A DNA stretch of 64,000 nt from DASZVB01 sp036272055 (lineage in GTDB: Bacteria; Myxococcota_A; Polyangia; Polyangiales; Polyangiaceae). The stretch covers positions 53,386 through 117,385 of the forward strand of contig DATAZL010000090.1 of assembly GCA_036272055.1 (NCBI GenBank). Direction: 5' to 3'. Under the pieces are notes generated by a model. It saw only the letters and a program-made list of their open reading frames with translations, had not been told where the DNA came from and ran no database searches. Of this stretch, positions 1 to 10,023 are shown piece by piece (positions within the stretch are counted from its first letter, which is position 1; every line of letters starts with the position of its first letter). A program made the translations under genes and the position numbers.

Positions 1-326
1 AGCGTCGAGGCTCGCCGGCGTGCCTCGTCGGACTGGGCGGTGTCCCCGCGCGCGGTCGCGAGCTCCGAGGCGGAGACGAACTCGGCCCACGCGGTCGCGA
101 CGCGGCCCTGCGTCTCGTGACACGCGGCGAGGTTCAGGAGAGTGCCGGGCATGGCGTCGAGCCGCTCGCTCTCGGAGAATTTCACGCAGGCGGCGTCGAC
201 ATCGTGCGCGGTGAGCCGCTCCCTGCCCTCACGGAACAGTGCCTCGGCGCCGGCCGGATCGCCGGCGTGCGCGACCCGCGCCGCGAGCACGGCGGCGAGC
301 GGTAGGAGCCGAGCTGCCCGCTTCAT
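1..326 (-). CDS. secreted TPR-type protein, C-terminus beyond window edge
   Basis: An ATG at 326 opens a frame that stays open to base 1, giving about 108 residues of a longer protein. It starts with a short basic stretch and a hydrophobic signal peptide (about residues 1-21, ending AHA). A helical region follows with tetratricopeptide character: EALFREGRERL, CVKFSESERLD and TLLNLAACHETQGR, the last being a phrase seen in a large family of myxobacterial periplasmic TPR proteins. The start overlaps the stop of the upstream Kelch-type gene by 4 bases (ATGA), so the two are almost surely cotranslated. The rest of the protein and its role cannot be seen. Confidence 0.75.
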   Translation of the reverse strand, partial: MKRAARLLPLAAVLAARVAHAGDPAGAEALFREGRERLTAHDVDAACVKFSESERLDAMPGTLLNLAACHETQGRVATAWAEFVSASELATARGDTAQSDEARRRAST

Positions 327-2923
327 GCCGCCGTTCGACGTCGCCGTCCGAACCACAGCGCGACGGCCACGCCGAGGAGCACGACGGAGCCCGGGTCGCG
401 ACGACCGGGTGCCGTCACCGAACAGCCCGACTCGACGGTGTCGCTGCCGGCCGCGCCGGCGTCGGCGTTCGACGTCCCGGCGTCACCGACCGGCGTGATC
501 GGCGCTCCGCCGTCACGCGTCGGCGCGGCGCCGGCGTCGTTTCGCGTGCCCTCGACGCAGCGGTGATCGGTCGTGCACGCGTAGCCGCTCGCGCAGTCGC
601 CGTCGGCGGAACACGGCTTGAACGCGCAGGCGCCGTTCTGGCAGAGATAGCCGTCGCACGAGACGATGGTGCCGCTCGCGGTGAGCACCCCCGCGCCGTC
701 GGTGGAGCAGGTCGTGCCCTGGTCGTTGCAGATGCCGGTGCCGGAGCTGACGTCGCAGACCGCGCCGCGACGGCACTGGTCGTCGGAGCTGCAGCTCGTG
801 TTGCACTTGCCGCTCGCGCACGAGTACGCGCCGCAGCTCGTCGGAGCGTCGCCGGCGGCGCACGCGCCGTGGACGCAGACGGAGCTTGCGCGCCAGTCGT
901 CCTCGACGCAGGCGCCGCCGCCACACGACATGCCGTCGGGATAGGTGCAGGCCGCGGCGACGCCGTCGCAGTAGCCCCCGCAGGTGCCTCCGCCGGCTCC
1001 GACGCACGCGGTGTGTCCCGTTACCGGGTCGCTGCCGGCGGGGAGCGTCGTGCAGCGGCCGTCCTTGCCGCAGGCCTGACACGAATCGCCACACGGCTGA
1101 TCGCAGCACACGCCGTCGAAGCAGACGCCCTTGCCGCACTCTTGCGACGACTTGCACGCGCCGCCGTAGCGCTTGCCGCGCTTGCAGTCGTGAGTGTCGT
1201 CGGTGTCGCAGTAGTAGTCCGGATCGCAGTCGTCGTCGGACGCGCACTGGTCGAGGCAATCGCCGTTTGCGCCGCAGGAGCGGCCCATGCACTCGTCGAC
1301 GAAATGACCGGCCCCGAGCACGGTGCAGGTCCCCGCGGTGGACGCGGGACGACACGGCTTGTCGCCGCACGCCGGATCGGCGCAGACCTGACTGCCATAG
1401 CGCGCGCAGTTGCCGGTGCCGCAGTCGGCGCCGCTGTTGCATTTCTGCCCTGCGACGAGCTTGCACGCGCCGGCGTTGCCGGTGCCGCCGGCGACGCACG
1501 CGCTCGTGCCCGAGCACCGGCTCGCGGGCGCGTCCGACGCTTCGTCGTCGGGGCCATTCGTGATCGCGGTGCAGACACCGGGTACCGCGGCGCAGGTCTG
1601 ACAGGGCGCGTTGCACGCCGCGTTGCACAGGTACCCGCCGGCGCAGAACGCCGGAGCTGCGACGGTTCCGGTACACGCCGCCGCGCACACGCCGGCCCCG
1701 TCGGTCGGCGCGCTCTTCACGCACGTCCCGGTGTCGCAGTCGGCGTCGGCCGTGCAGGCGCCACCGCGCGTCGAATACTCGACGGTGCGATTACCGTAGC
1801 TGGCCGCCGCGAACCCGCCGAACTCCACGACGCGGCCGCGCTTCGCGTCGAAGACGATCCCGAACGCGCCCTTCGCGTCGGGGAACGTCGGATCGAGCGA
1901 CGTCGGGGCCTTCGCCCACACGTCGTTCTCCGGGTCGTATTCGTACACGTCGTGGAAGGTCTGCGTCGTGCAGTCGTCCGAGGCGCAGCCGCCGTGAAGG
2001 ACGACGCGGTTGCGGACCGAGTCGTAGGCCGCTCCCGCGTTGGTGCGCGCGTCGGGCGCCGAGGCGCGGCACGCCGTGCTCGTGCAGAGCTGTGACCAGC
2101 GCACCGTCGTCGGATCGAACTGCCAGAGGTCGTTCACGACGCTGGTGTCGGTGGTCCCTCCGAAGAGCCAGAGGACGTCGCGAGCGCCCTTCTTCACGTG
2201 AACGAACGCGGGGTACGCGCGCGGCGCGGGCAACGCAGCGCTCCCGGACTGGCAAGCCGCGTCGCACAGCGAGGACCACGTGCTGCCGTCCCAGCGGAGG
2301 AGCGCGTTCGAGCGCTGGAACGCGCCGCTATTCTGGACCTTGCCGCCGAAGAGCGCGACGTCGTCGCCGACGTCGGTCATGGCGTGCGCGATGCGGCGCG
2401 CGGCGACGCTCTCGCCATCGGTGCAGGACGGCTGCGACGCGAGCCGCCACTTCGCCGTCGAGCCGGTCCACTCCCACGTCTCGCAGAGCGCGCTCGGACT
2501 GCGGAACCCGCCGAAGAGCACCGACACGCCGCGACCCGGCGCGTACGCCATGGCAGCGCTGCCGCGTCCACCGGGGGCGTCGTTGTCGCCGGGGTTCACT
2601 TCCTTCCACGCGCCGTCGTACTCCCAGGTGTCGCCGAGGACGTCGATGAGCGCGCTCCCGCCGTAGAGGACGCTCACGGCGCGGCCGGAGTCGTAGGCGA
2701 AGCTCGTCCAGGCGCGCCCGGTGGGCTTCGGATCCGTCGCGACGCTCGTGAACACGGCGTATCCGTGGTTCGACGGCGCGGCCGCGCCGTCGGCGACATC
2801 CGCCTGAGCGACGCCACCGAGCGGCGGCGCGCCGCTCGAGGTGCACGCCGCGCCGAACAGAAGCGCCATCGCCGCGCCGACGACGCTCGCTCTGCCCCCG
2901 CGACGGAGATCCGAGTTTCCCAT
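323..2923 (-). CDS. Kelch-repeat, Cys-rich lipoprotein with MYXO-CTERM-like tail
   Basis: About 866 residues. I place the start at the ATG at 2923 because an AGAGGG run lies 7 nt upstream; an in-frame GTG at 2941 would add six residues. The N-terminus has a hydrophobic stretch ending LLFGAAC, a lipobox-like site. Residues about 40-400 carry galactose-oxidase/Kelch-type repeats (LYGG, LFGG, WEYDG, WEWTG), predicting a beta-propeller. Residues about 400-780 are extremely Cys-rich with spaced C-x(4-6)-C pairs. The C-terminus has SGCSV, a hydrophobic segment and RRRR, which resembles the MYXO-CTERM sorting signal used by myxobacteria for surface anchoring. It is probably an exposed envelope protein; ligand unknown. 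It lies between the subtilase and the TPR gene in one minus-strand run. Confidence 0.85.
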   Translation of the reverse strand: MGNSDLRRGGRASVVGAAMALLFGAACTSSGAPPLGGVAQADVADGAAAPSNHGYAVFTSVATDPKPTGRAWTSFAYDSGRAVSVLYGGSALIDVLGDTWEYDGAWKEVNPGDNDAPGGRGSAAMAYAPGRGVSVLFGGFRSPSALCETWEWTGSTAKWRLASQPSCTDGESVAARRIAHAMTDVGDDVALFGGKVQNSGAFQRSNALLRWDGSTWSSLCDAACQSGSAALPAPRAYPAFVHVKKGARDVLWLFGGTTDTSVVNDLWQFDPTTVRWSQLCTSTACRASAPDARTNAGAAYDSVRNRVVLHGGCASDDCTTQTFHDVYEYDPENDVWAKAPTSLDPTFPDAKGAFGIVFDAKRGRVVEFGGFAAASYGNRTVEYSTRGGACTADADCDTGTCVKSAPTDGAGVCAAACTGTVAAPAFCAGGYLCNAACNAPCQTCAAVPGVCTAITNGPDDEASDAPASRCSGTSACVAGGTGNAGACKLVAGQKCNSGADCGTGNCARYGSQVCADPACGDKPCRPASTAGTCTVLGAGHFVDECMGRSCGANGDCLDQCASDDDCDPDYYCDTDDTHDCKRGKRYGGACKSSQECGKGVCFDGVCCDQPCGDSCQACGKDGRCTTLPAGSDPVTGHTACVGAGGGTCGGYCDGVAAACTYPDGMSCGGGACVEDDWRASSVCVHGACAAGDAPTSCGAYSCASGKCNTSCSSDDQCRRGAVCDVSSGTGICNDQGTTCSTDGAGVLTASGTIVSCDGYLCQNGACAFKPCSADGDCASGYACTTDHRCVEGTRNDAGAAPTRDGGAPITPVGDAGTSNADAGAAGSDTVESGCSVTAPGRRDPGSVVLLGVAVALWFGRRRRTAA

Positions 2924-2984
2924 GACGCTACCCTCTCGCACGACGACGGCCGAAGCCGAAGTGGTTTGGAACCCGGGCGCCCGG

Positions 2985-4700
2985 TCAGGTGACCGCGGTC
3001 GCGCCGTTCGGAATACCGTGTCCGACGTCGGCCGGCGGCGTGCCGCCCGGCCACCAGCAGCTCGCGACGAGCTTCGTCTTCACCCCCGCGGCGTTCAGCG
3101 TCGGATGCGCTGCGCGGAGGAGCGCAGCGATGCCGGCGACGTGCGCCGCGGCGAAGGACGTGCCCCACACCTGCCCGTACGACGGCGTCGGGAGCGTGGT
3201 GTTGAACGCCGTATAGACGTTCACGCCGGGCGCGACCATGTCGAGCCCGGTGCCGAAGCGCGACGCGCCCGTGGTGGGGTCATTCCAACGTGACGTGCAC
3301 GCCTGATCGGCGGCGCCGACCACGACGAACGCACGCGTATCGGCGGGCACACCGGGAATGGTCGTCACGGCCGAGCTCGACGAAGGGTCGTAGTTCCCCG
3401 AAGGCGCGATCACGACGAGGTCGCCGGTGGTCATCGCCTGGAGGAGCGCGCTGTCGAACCGGGTCGCGTCGGCCTGGGTGGCGATGCAGAGCTTCGCCGT
3501 GGCGTAGAGGTTCAGCACGTCGAGGCCGATGACGACCACGCCCTTGGCGGAGCCGAGGATCGAGGCGGCGTAGCCGAGCGCGTCGGTGACGTGCGAGAGC
3601 GAATGGCAACGGAGCGACACGTGGCTCACGTTCGTTCTGAGACCGGTGACGCCGGCCATTCCCGTGAAGCCCCACTGGGCGCCGGCGATCGCGACCATCT
3701 GCGTGCCGTGGGGATCGCCATCGCCGGGCAGACACGTCAGGGCGTAGGGCGGCGTGCCGCCCGTGAATTGATCGATCGCGACGCTGAGCAACGTGTCGAC
3801 GCCCACGTCGATGCCCGGCGCGAAGACGCCCGAGTCGAGATAGAAGACCTTCACCGCCGACGTCGCGCTCGTGCCCGCGATGTTCCACATGTTCTGGGCG
3901 AAGATGTGCGAAAGCGTCGCTTGCTGCCGCGTCGGGTAGTCGGGATCCGGCGGCGGAAACGACGCGAACGGCACGATCATCGGCAAGCCGCGGAGGCAGA
4001 GGACGAGCTTCCCGTCGGTCGTCTCGAGAAAGCGCCGCGCGAGATCGTAGGTGTCGACGGGCTCCGTGAGGCGCGCGCGGTACCAGCGCCCGCCCGCGGG
4101 CGGCACGTCTTTCAAGATCGTCAGGTAGCGCTCGAGCTCGCGCGGCAGCACGATGACGTCGCCGCCGTGCTCGGCCTTCGAGCGGATGTCGACGAACCAC
4201 GGATCGATGGCGTAGTGGACGGTCTTGCCGTGCTCGGTCGACGGGAAGTGATACACGGGCGCGACCGCGACCCTGGCGTCGAAGTGCGCCTCGACGAGCG
4301 CGCGTTCGATGCGCGCGACGGCGCCCTTGCCGACGAGCCACACGGTGTTGTTCGACTGAGCGACGCTCGGCGCGGCGAGCCGCCCCCGGCGCTTGCCTTC
4401 CCCGCGGGGGTCGATCCGGAGCTCCTGCTTCAGTACGATGTCGTCGCGCTCGAGCTCGAGGCCGTCGACGGTGATGGTGACGTCCTGGCGGATCCGGATC
4501 GTCGCGGAGGTACCCGTGCGCCCGACCACGTCGGCGGAGAGCCCCGGCTCGGACCCCGTCTCGAGCGCGAGCCCCGCGTCCTTCGCGATGCGGACTAGCT
4601 TCTCGCGCTCTTTCTGGGAGGGAACGGCCAGGGCGACCAGGGCCCTGTCGTGGTCGATGAGCTGGTCGAACTCGGATCGGTCGGGGATCTGAAGCGGCAT
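2985..4700 (-). CDS. S8 family serine peptidase (subtilase)
   Basis: 571 residues. The catalytic triad of the subtilisin family is visible: Asp289 in VFYLDSG, His331 in DPHGTQM and Ser515 in GTSFAAAHVAG; Asn436 in APSGN fits the oxyanion position. The first 270 residues are unlike a classical inhibitor-type propeptide and no clear signal peptide is seen, so the site of action is uncertain. The C-terminus ends soon after the Ser motif, as in minimal family members. The gene is the first of a minus-strand run with the Kelch lipoprotein 61 bp downstream, which makes processing of neighbouring surface proteins a possible role, but that is inference. Confidence 0.9.
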   Translation of the reverse strand: MPLQIPDRSEFDQLIDHDRALVALAVPSQKEREKLVRIAKDAGLALETGSEPGLSADVVGRTGTSATIRIRQDVTITVDGLELERDDIVLKQELRIDPRGEGKRRGRLAAPSVAQSNNTVWLVGKGAVARIERALVEAHFDARVAVAPVYHFPSTEHGKTVHYAIDPWFVDIRSKAEHGGDVIVLPRELERYLTILKDVPPAGGRWYRARLTEPVDTYDLARRFLETTDGKLVLCLRGLPMIVPFASFPPPDPDYPTRQQATLSHIFAQNMWNIAGTSATSAVKVFYLDSGVFAPGIDVGVDTLLSVAIDQFTGGTPPYALTCLPGDGDPHGTQMVAIAGAQWGFTGMAGVTGLRTNVSHVSLRCHSLSHVTDALGYAASILGSAKGVVVIGLDVLNLYATAKLCIATQADATRFDSALLQAMTTGDLVVIAPSGNYDPSSSSAVTTIPGVPADTRAFVVVGAADQACTSRWNDPTTGASRFGTGLDMVAPGVNVYTAFNTTLPTPSYGQVWGTSFAAAHVAGIAALLRAAHPTLNAAGVKTKLVASCWWPGGTPPADVGHGIPNGATAVT

Positions 4701-4833
4701 GAGGACACCTGAAGAGGAGCGCCCAGTGTGCGCTATCCCAACTAAGACTCGCCCGGACTAGCCTCGTCAAGCGCGTCATCGTGGGTAATTTTCTCGCCGC
4801 AGCGCTCATGACGCGCCCCGAGCACCACGCCGC

Positions 4834-4860
4834 TTGCGTCAGGCCCCGTGGTAGGATAAT
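4834..4860 (+). promoter_or_regulatory. weak candidate promoter before the 4897 gene
   Basis: TTGCGT at 4834-4839 and GATAAT at 4855-4860 resemble -35 and -10 hexamers, but the 15-bp spacer is shorter than the usual 17. The site lies in the 196-bp divergent gap between the subtilase and the outer-membrane-like gene. Nothing else recognisable is in this gap. Confidence 0.25.
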
Positions 4861-4896
4861 TCGCGGGTTCCTGAAGGGGCGACCAGAAAGCTAAGC

Positions 4897-5559
4897 ATGT
4901 CGGACGCTGGGCATCGACTGACACGATACGTCCGGATCGCGACGGCCACACTCGGTGGCGCGCTCGTGAGCTTCACCACGCTCGGCGCTCGGGCAGCCGA
5001 GGACGAGGCGAGCGCAAGCGTTTCCCTCGACGGGGATTCGTCTGCGAGCGCGAGCGGAAACGCCGCCGCGGCTCCCGCGCCGGAGGGCGACACGCCGCCC
5101 GACGCGCCGGTGGACTGGCGCACGAAGAACCCGGCGAACTACGAGTTCGCGTTCGTCTCCGTCGCCGCGTACCAGACGTGGGGCATCGCCGGCTCGGTCC
5201 TCTTCTTCGGTATGGGCGGTGGCCTCGGCCCGCCGCTCTACCGAATCTCGAAGATCGGCCACAACAGCATCGGCTGGGATCCCGATCTCGAGATCGCGTA
5301 CGCCAACGCGTTTCTGCGCCTTTCCCCAGTGAAGTACGTGGACGTCGACGTGGGCCCGAAGATCGGGCTCGGCAGCGCGCTCTTCAACGTGCCCGACGCT
5401 CCTCAGAGCTCCTTCTCGTACGGCGGCTACGTCGATCTGCGCTTCGGTTCTCCGACCATCAAGGTCGGGCCGCGCTTCGAGTACGACCGCGTAGCTCACT
5501 CGAGCTTCTCGGAGAGCGGCTGGCGTTTCACGCCGATCATGCTCCGCGTCGTGCACTGA
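4897..5559 (+). CDS. putative outer-membrane beta-barrel protein
   Basis: 220 residues, not matched by me to a named family. It begins with a signal peptide (about residues 1-34, ending GARA), then a low-complexity Ala/Ser/Pro linker to about residue 75. From there alternating hydrophobic strands with aromatic girdle residues appear (YEFAFVSVAAYQTW, YVDVDVGPKIGLG, SYGGYVDLRFG, IKVGPRFEYDRV), and the chain ends in a strand-like segment, as expected for a small outer-membrane barrel. It stands alone between a divergent subtilase gene and the downstream metal-sensing module; no partner is obvious. Confidence 0.6.
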   Translation: MSDAGHRLTRYVRIATATLGGALVSFTTLGARAAEDEASASVSLDGDSSASASGNAAAAPAPEGDTPPDAPVDWRTKNPANYEFAFVSVAAYQTWGIAGSVLFFGMGGGLGPPLYRISKIGHNSIGWDPDLEIAYANAFLRLSPVKYVDVDVGPKIGLGSALFNVPDAPQSSFSYGGYVDLRFGSPTIKVGPRFEYDRVAHSSFSESGWRFTPIMLRVVH

Positions 5560-5576
5560 GCCGCCCTCTTCACACT

Positions 5577-5610
5577 TCTTAACGGAGAGCCCCGCTGCCT
5601 CTTAACGGAG
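5577..5610. promoter_or_regulatory. direct repeat of an 11-mer upstream of the His-rich module
   Basis: TCTTAACGGAG occurs at 5577-5587 and again at 5600-5610, 23 bp apart start to start, about two helical turns. The pair lies 65-98 bp before the 5675 start. OmpR-family regulators bind direct repeats, and such a regulator is encoded in this module at 6443, so autoregulation is possible. This is inference from spacing and position only. Confidence 0.35.
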
Positions 5611-5674
5611 GCGACTCAAGCTCCTTCTTCAGACGCGAGCCGACTGCTCGCGCCACGAAAGAAGGAGACTCGAG

Positions 5675-6181
5675 ATGTTTGGATTTTTCCTCGGTTCGGC
5701 GTGCCTCGCCGGCCTCGCGATGATGGCGGCTCGCCGCCACCACGGTTTTCATCGTCATGGATTCGGCGGCCACGGCTGCCACGGCGGGATGGGACACCAC
5801 GGCGGTCCGTTCGGTCGCCGCAGCCGCGACGGTTTCGGCCGGCGCATGCTCTACGGCATCCTCGACCGGCTCGACACGACGCCGGGCCAGGACAAGGCGA
5901 TCCTCGCCGCGATCGACGATCTTCGCGACTCGGCGATGAACGCGCGGCGCGATCTCCCCGACGTGAAGAAGCAGGTCGCCGACGCGCTCCGCGCCGAGAC
6001 CTTCGACGAGACGGCCTTCACCGCCATCTTCGACGAGCCGCTCACCCGGGTGAACAAGCTCCGCGACGAGCTCACGAAGTCCGCCGCGACCATCCACGAG
6101 ACGCTCTCGCAGAAGCAGCGCGAACGCCTCTACGACATGATCGGCTCGTCGACCCGCTGGGGTTACGGCCACGCCTTTTGA
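5675..6181 (+). CDS. His-rich periplasmic metal-resistance/Spy-type protein
   Basis: 168 residues. A hydrophobic N-terminus (residues 1-19) serves as signal or membrane anchor. Residues 22-43 are packed with histidines (HHGFHRHGFGGHGCHGG and GHHGG), a likely metal-binding patch. The remainder is helical (DKAILAAIDDLRD, LTRVNKLRDELTK, LSQKQRERLYDMI), the layout of the Spy/CpxP and heavy-metal sensor (Metal_resist) group, which chaperone proteins or sense metals in the periplasm. A good AAGGAG sits 7 nt before the ATG. It heads a run with a small secreted peptide, a response regulator and a sensor kinase, as CpxP-like proteins do with CpxRA. Whether it binds the kinase is inference. Confidence 0.7.
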   Translation: MFGFFLGSACLAGLAMMAARRHHGFHRHGFGGHGCHGGMGHHGGPFGRRSRDGFGRRMLYGILDRLDTTPGQDKAILAAIDDLRDSAMNARRDLPDVKKQVADALRAETFDETAFTAIFDEPLTRVNKLRDELTKSAATIHETLSQKQRERLYDMIGSSTRWGYGHAF

Positions 6182-6194
6182 CGGGAGAACGACC

Positions 6195-6356
6195 ATGTAC
6201 CGTTTGCCCATCATCGTCCTGACGTTCGGCGCGATCGTCGGGTTCGCGTCCGCGGCACACCACGGGATGCAGTCACGGCACGAGGCGTTCGAGCGTCACG
6301 TCGCGGACGTCTGTGCCGACGCGGCGCTCAGGGCCCGGCCGAGCGCTCCGCGCTGA
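6195..6356 (+). CDS. small secreted/membrane-anchored peptide, 53 aa
   Basis: A short frame starting ATG at 6195 with GGAGAA 8 nt upstream and ending TGA at 6354-6356. The product starts with a classic hydrophobic segment (MYRLPIIVLTFGAIVGFASA) followed by a His-containing soluble tail (AHHGMQSRHEAFERHVADVC) with a single Cys and an Arg/Pro end. It begins 13 nt after the stop of the His-rich protein and so looks cotranscribed. I do not recognise a family. Its small size, good ribosome-binding site and position between a His-rich periplasmic protein and a two-component pair make it a plausible accessory of the same sensory module. Confidence 0.5.
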   Translation: MYRLPIIVLTFGAIVGFASAAHHGMQSRHEAFERHVADVCADAALRARPSAPR

Positions 6357-6442
6357 CGCTCTCCGCCCGCCGTCGCTCCCGCCCGGTTCGGCTCCGCCCT
6401 TTGGGAGCCGGATCGGGCACCGGCTCGTTATAGTGAGATCGC

Positions 6443-7119
<677 letters not shown>

Positions 7120-7123
<4 letters not shown>

Positions 7124-8454
7124 GGCACCTCCCGCCGGGTCACGGCCGCTGGCACGCCGAGGCCCACGCGCACGGGCACGCGCACTTCCGGCGGCGTGGT
7201 TTCCGTGGGGCGCCGCTCCATCGCCGGCTCTTCTTCTGGTTCGGGATCTCCATCTTGCTGATGGGAGCCGTCGCGGGGACGGTCATGATGGTCTTCGGTT
7301 CGCGCGACGGCGACGAGCTCGGGAGGCTCCGCGCCTTCGCCGGCGGGCGGCTCGCCGTCGTGTGGCACGACGACGCCGCGCGGGCCGAGCTCGTGAACGC
7401 CATCGGGCGCGACCTCGACGTCGGCGTCGCGCTCGTCGACGCCACCGGCAAGGCGCTCGAGAAAGCCGGACCGGTCTGCGCGAAGCCCGATATCGTCGTA
7501 CCCGTCGTCGATCGCGCAGGGACGCGGCTCGGCGAGGCCCACGGCTGCTTCGCGCGCCCGTCGGCGCACCGGCGTCGTCCCTTCTTCGTCGCCATCGCCG
7601 CCGCCGGGGCGACGCTCTGGCTCGCGTCGTTCGCCGTCGCGCGGCGCATCGGGCGCCCGCTCCGGAACCTCGAGGAGGTGGCACGAGAGATCGGCGAAGG
7701 GAGGCTCCAGAGCCGTGCTCGTCTGGGGTGGCACGAGCCGGGAGAGGTCGGCGTGCTCGCCGAGTCCATCAACGAGATGGCCGCGCGCATCGAGAAGCAG
7801 CTCGCCGATCAGCGCGAGCTCCTCGCCGTCGTGTCGCACGAGATCCGCGCGCCGCTCGCGCGCCTGCGCATGCTCGTCGAGATGCTCCGCGGCAAGGAAG
7901 CCGACGACCTCACGATCGCGAAGCTCGAGCGCGAGATCGTCGAGATCGATTCGCTGGTCGGTGATCTGCTCGCGAGCTCCCGGCTCGAGCTGTCGATGTT
8001 CACCTTCCGCCCTCTCGACGCGGGCGAGCTCGCGGCCGAGGCGCTCGACCGGGCCGGGCTGCCGCCGGAGCTCTTGAAGGTGCACACGTCGGAGCTCGGC
8101 TTCGAGGGCGACGCGACCCTCGTCGCGAGGGCACTCGCCAATCTGCTCGACAATGCCGCCCGTCACGGTGGCAAGGCGACGGAGCTTTCCATCCGCGAGG
8201 ACGGCCCGTCGTCGATCGTGCTGGAAGTGACGGACGACGGACCGGGATTCGACGCGGAGACCCTGCCTCGTGCCTTCGAGCCGTTCCAGCGCGGTCACGT
8301 CGAGCGGCGTGGCTCGACGTCACTCGGGCTGGGCCTTGCGCTCGTGCGTCGCATCGCGGAGGCTCACGGCGGTGCTGCCTGGGCGGACAATCGCCCCGAG
8401 GGAGGAGCGAAGGTCGCGCTCCGCCTGGCGAGGCGAGCCCGAAGCGCTGCCTGA
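7120..8454 (+). CDS. sensor histidine kinase with His-rich N-terminus (CpxA-like)
   Basis: 444 residues. The cytoplasmic N-terminus is unusual: seven histidines between residues 3 and 22 (HGRWHAEAHAHGHAHF). Transmembrane helices at about 36-59 and 154-175 flank a periplasmic sensor loop of about 95 residues with one Cys pair (C120, C143). A HAMP linker precedes the dimerisation domain with phospho-His240 in VVSHEIRAPL. The ATPase domain has N341 (NLLDNAARHGG), VTDDGPGFD and the glycine lid LGLGLALV. All catalytic motifs are intact. It pairs with the regulator by an ATGA overlap and touches the cardiolipin synthase gene downstream. Confidence 0.95.
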
Positions 8455-9879
8455 ATGGATTACCTGATCCACCTCGTCCTCGGCGAAGGACGCTTGCAAT
8501 GGTACGGGCCGCTGACCGTCGTGTCGCAGATCGTCGCGCTGATGACGATCCCGTCGGTGCTACTCCAGCGACAGGGTCAGCCGCGCGCGGCCCTCGCCTG
8601 GCTCCTGATGATGTTCGCGCTACCGGCCTTCGGCGTCGTGGCGTGGTGGCTCATCGGCCGCACCAGCATGGTGCGAAAGCGAAGGAAACGCGCGGCGCGG
8701 GCGCGAGCCTTCGCCGAGCGCTACGGCCCGGTGCATTCCGAGGCGTGCGCGGCCTTCGATGGCCTCCTGCCGCCGCGGGCGCTCGGTGACTCGATCTTCA
8801 CGAGCCACGGCAACGGCGTCGAGCTGCTCTTCGACGGGCCCTCGGCGTTCCCCGCCATGGAGCGGGCGATCGCGGGCGCAAAGCGCAGCGTCCATGTGAT
8901 GTTCTACATCTTCCACGACGACGAGACGGGGCGGCGCTTCCGCGATCTGCTCGTCGAGCGGGCGCGCGCGGGCGTGAAGGTGCGGGTGCTCATCGACGCC
9001 TGGGGCACGCCGCGCTTCACGGGGAAGTTCAGCAAGCCGCTCCGCGACGCGGGGGCGAGCGTCGCGGCGTTCCTGCCGTCGCACTTCATGCCGCTGCTCG
9101 CGCCGCGGTTCAACTTCGCCAATCACCGGAAGCTCGTCGTCGTCGACGACCGGATCGGCTTTCTCGGCGGCATGAACGTCGGTGACGAGTACGCGCTTCA
9201 CTGGCGCGACGTCATGGCGCGCCTCGAGGGACCGGCCGCGCGCGCGCTCGACCACATCTTTCTCGACGACTGGTACTTCGCGAGCAAGGAAGACGTGCCA
9301 CTGCCGGACCGCCACCCCATCTCGAAGCCCGGGTCGACGGACTGCGCCGTCGTGGTGAGCGGCCCCGACCGCGCGTCGTACATCCACGACGCCTATTTCA
9401 TCCTGTTCACGCGCGCGGTGAAACGCATCTGGATCGTCACGCCGTATTTCATCCCGACCGATGCGCTCGCGACGGCGCTGACGACCGCTGCCGGTCGTGG
9501 CGTCGACGTACGCGTGCTCCTGCCCTCCACATCCGACGTCAGTGTCGTGAAGCACGCGGCGCGCTCCTTCTACTCGGACCTCATGACCGCGGGCGTGAAC
9601 ATCTACGAGTACCAGGGCCCGATGCTCCACGCGAAGGCGTTCCTCGTCGACGACGACGTCTCGACGGTCGGTTCGTCGAACGTCGACACGCGAAGCTTCA
9701 AGCTGAACTTCGAGGTCGGGTGCTTCCTCGCCGACGTCGCGACGAGCCAGCGCATGTCGGACTGGTACGAGGAGCTGCTCTCGAACTCGCACAAGGTCAC
9801 CCTCGCCGAGATCCGTGGCCGGTCGACCGGCGCGAAGCTCCTCGAGTCCGCCGCGCATCTCTTCAGCCCGATGCTCTGA
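8455..9879 (+). CDS. cls: cardiolipin synthase (phospholipase D family)
   Basis: 474 residues. Two N-terminal membrane helices (about 18-37 and 46-66) are followed by two HKD motifs: H224/K226/D231 in NHRKLVVVDDRIGF and H392/K394/D399 in LHAKAFLVDDDVSTVGSSN. This matches bacterial ClsA-type enzymes, which join two phosphatidylglycerols, or PG and another phospholipid, into cardiolipin at the inner membrane. The ATG directly follows the TGA of the sensor kinase with no gap, so lipid remodelling seems to be part of the response of that two-component system. Confidence 0.93.
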   Translation: MDYLIHLVLGEGRLQWYGPLTVVSQIVALMTIPSVLLQRQGQPRAALAWLLMMFALPAFGVVAWWLIGRTSMVRKRRKRAARARAFAERYGPVHSEACAAFDGLLPPRALGDSIFTSHGNGVELLFDGPSAFPAMERAIAGAKRSVHVMFYIFHDDETGRRFRDLLVERARAGVKVRVLIDAWGTPRFTGKFSKPLRDAGASVAAFLPSHFMPLLAPRFNFANHRKLVVVDDRIGFLGGMNVGDEYALHWRDVMARLEGPAARALDHIFLDDWYFASKEDVPLPDRHPISKPGSTDCAVVVSGPDRASYIHDAYFILFTRAVKRIWIVTPYFIPTDALATALTTAAGRGVDVRVLLPSTSDVSVVKHAARSFYSDLMTAGVNIYEYQGPMLHAKAFLVDDDVSTVGSSNVDTRSFKLNFEVGCFLADVATSQRMSDWYEELLSNSHKVTLAEIRGRSTGAKLLESAAHLFSPML

Positions 9880-10023
9880 CGCACCGCTGCGTAACTATGC
9901 CGTGCGGAGACGGCGCGCCGGGCCAACGAAACAGGGGCGACAATTTCGTCACCGAAAGAATATTGCGAGCCCAGCGCAGTGCGCCGAGCACGGATTCCGA
10001 GTAATCCACCGGCTTCCCTGGGA

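Noticed and set aside
239..2095. Long plus-strand frame opposite the Kelch lipoprotein
   Set aside because: It is Arg/Ala-rich without any motif; the minus strand has Kelch repeats, a lipobox and a sorting tail.
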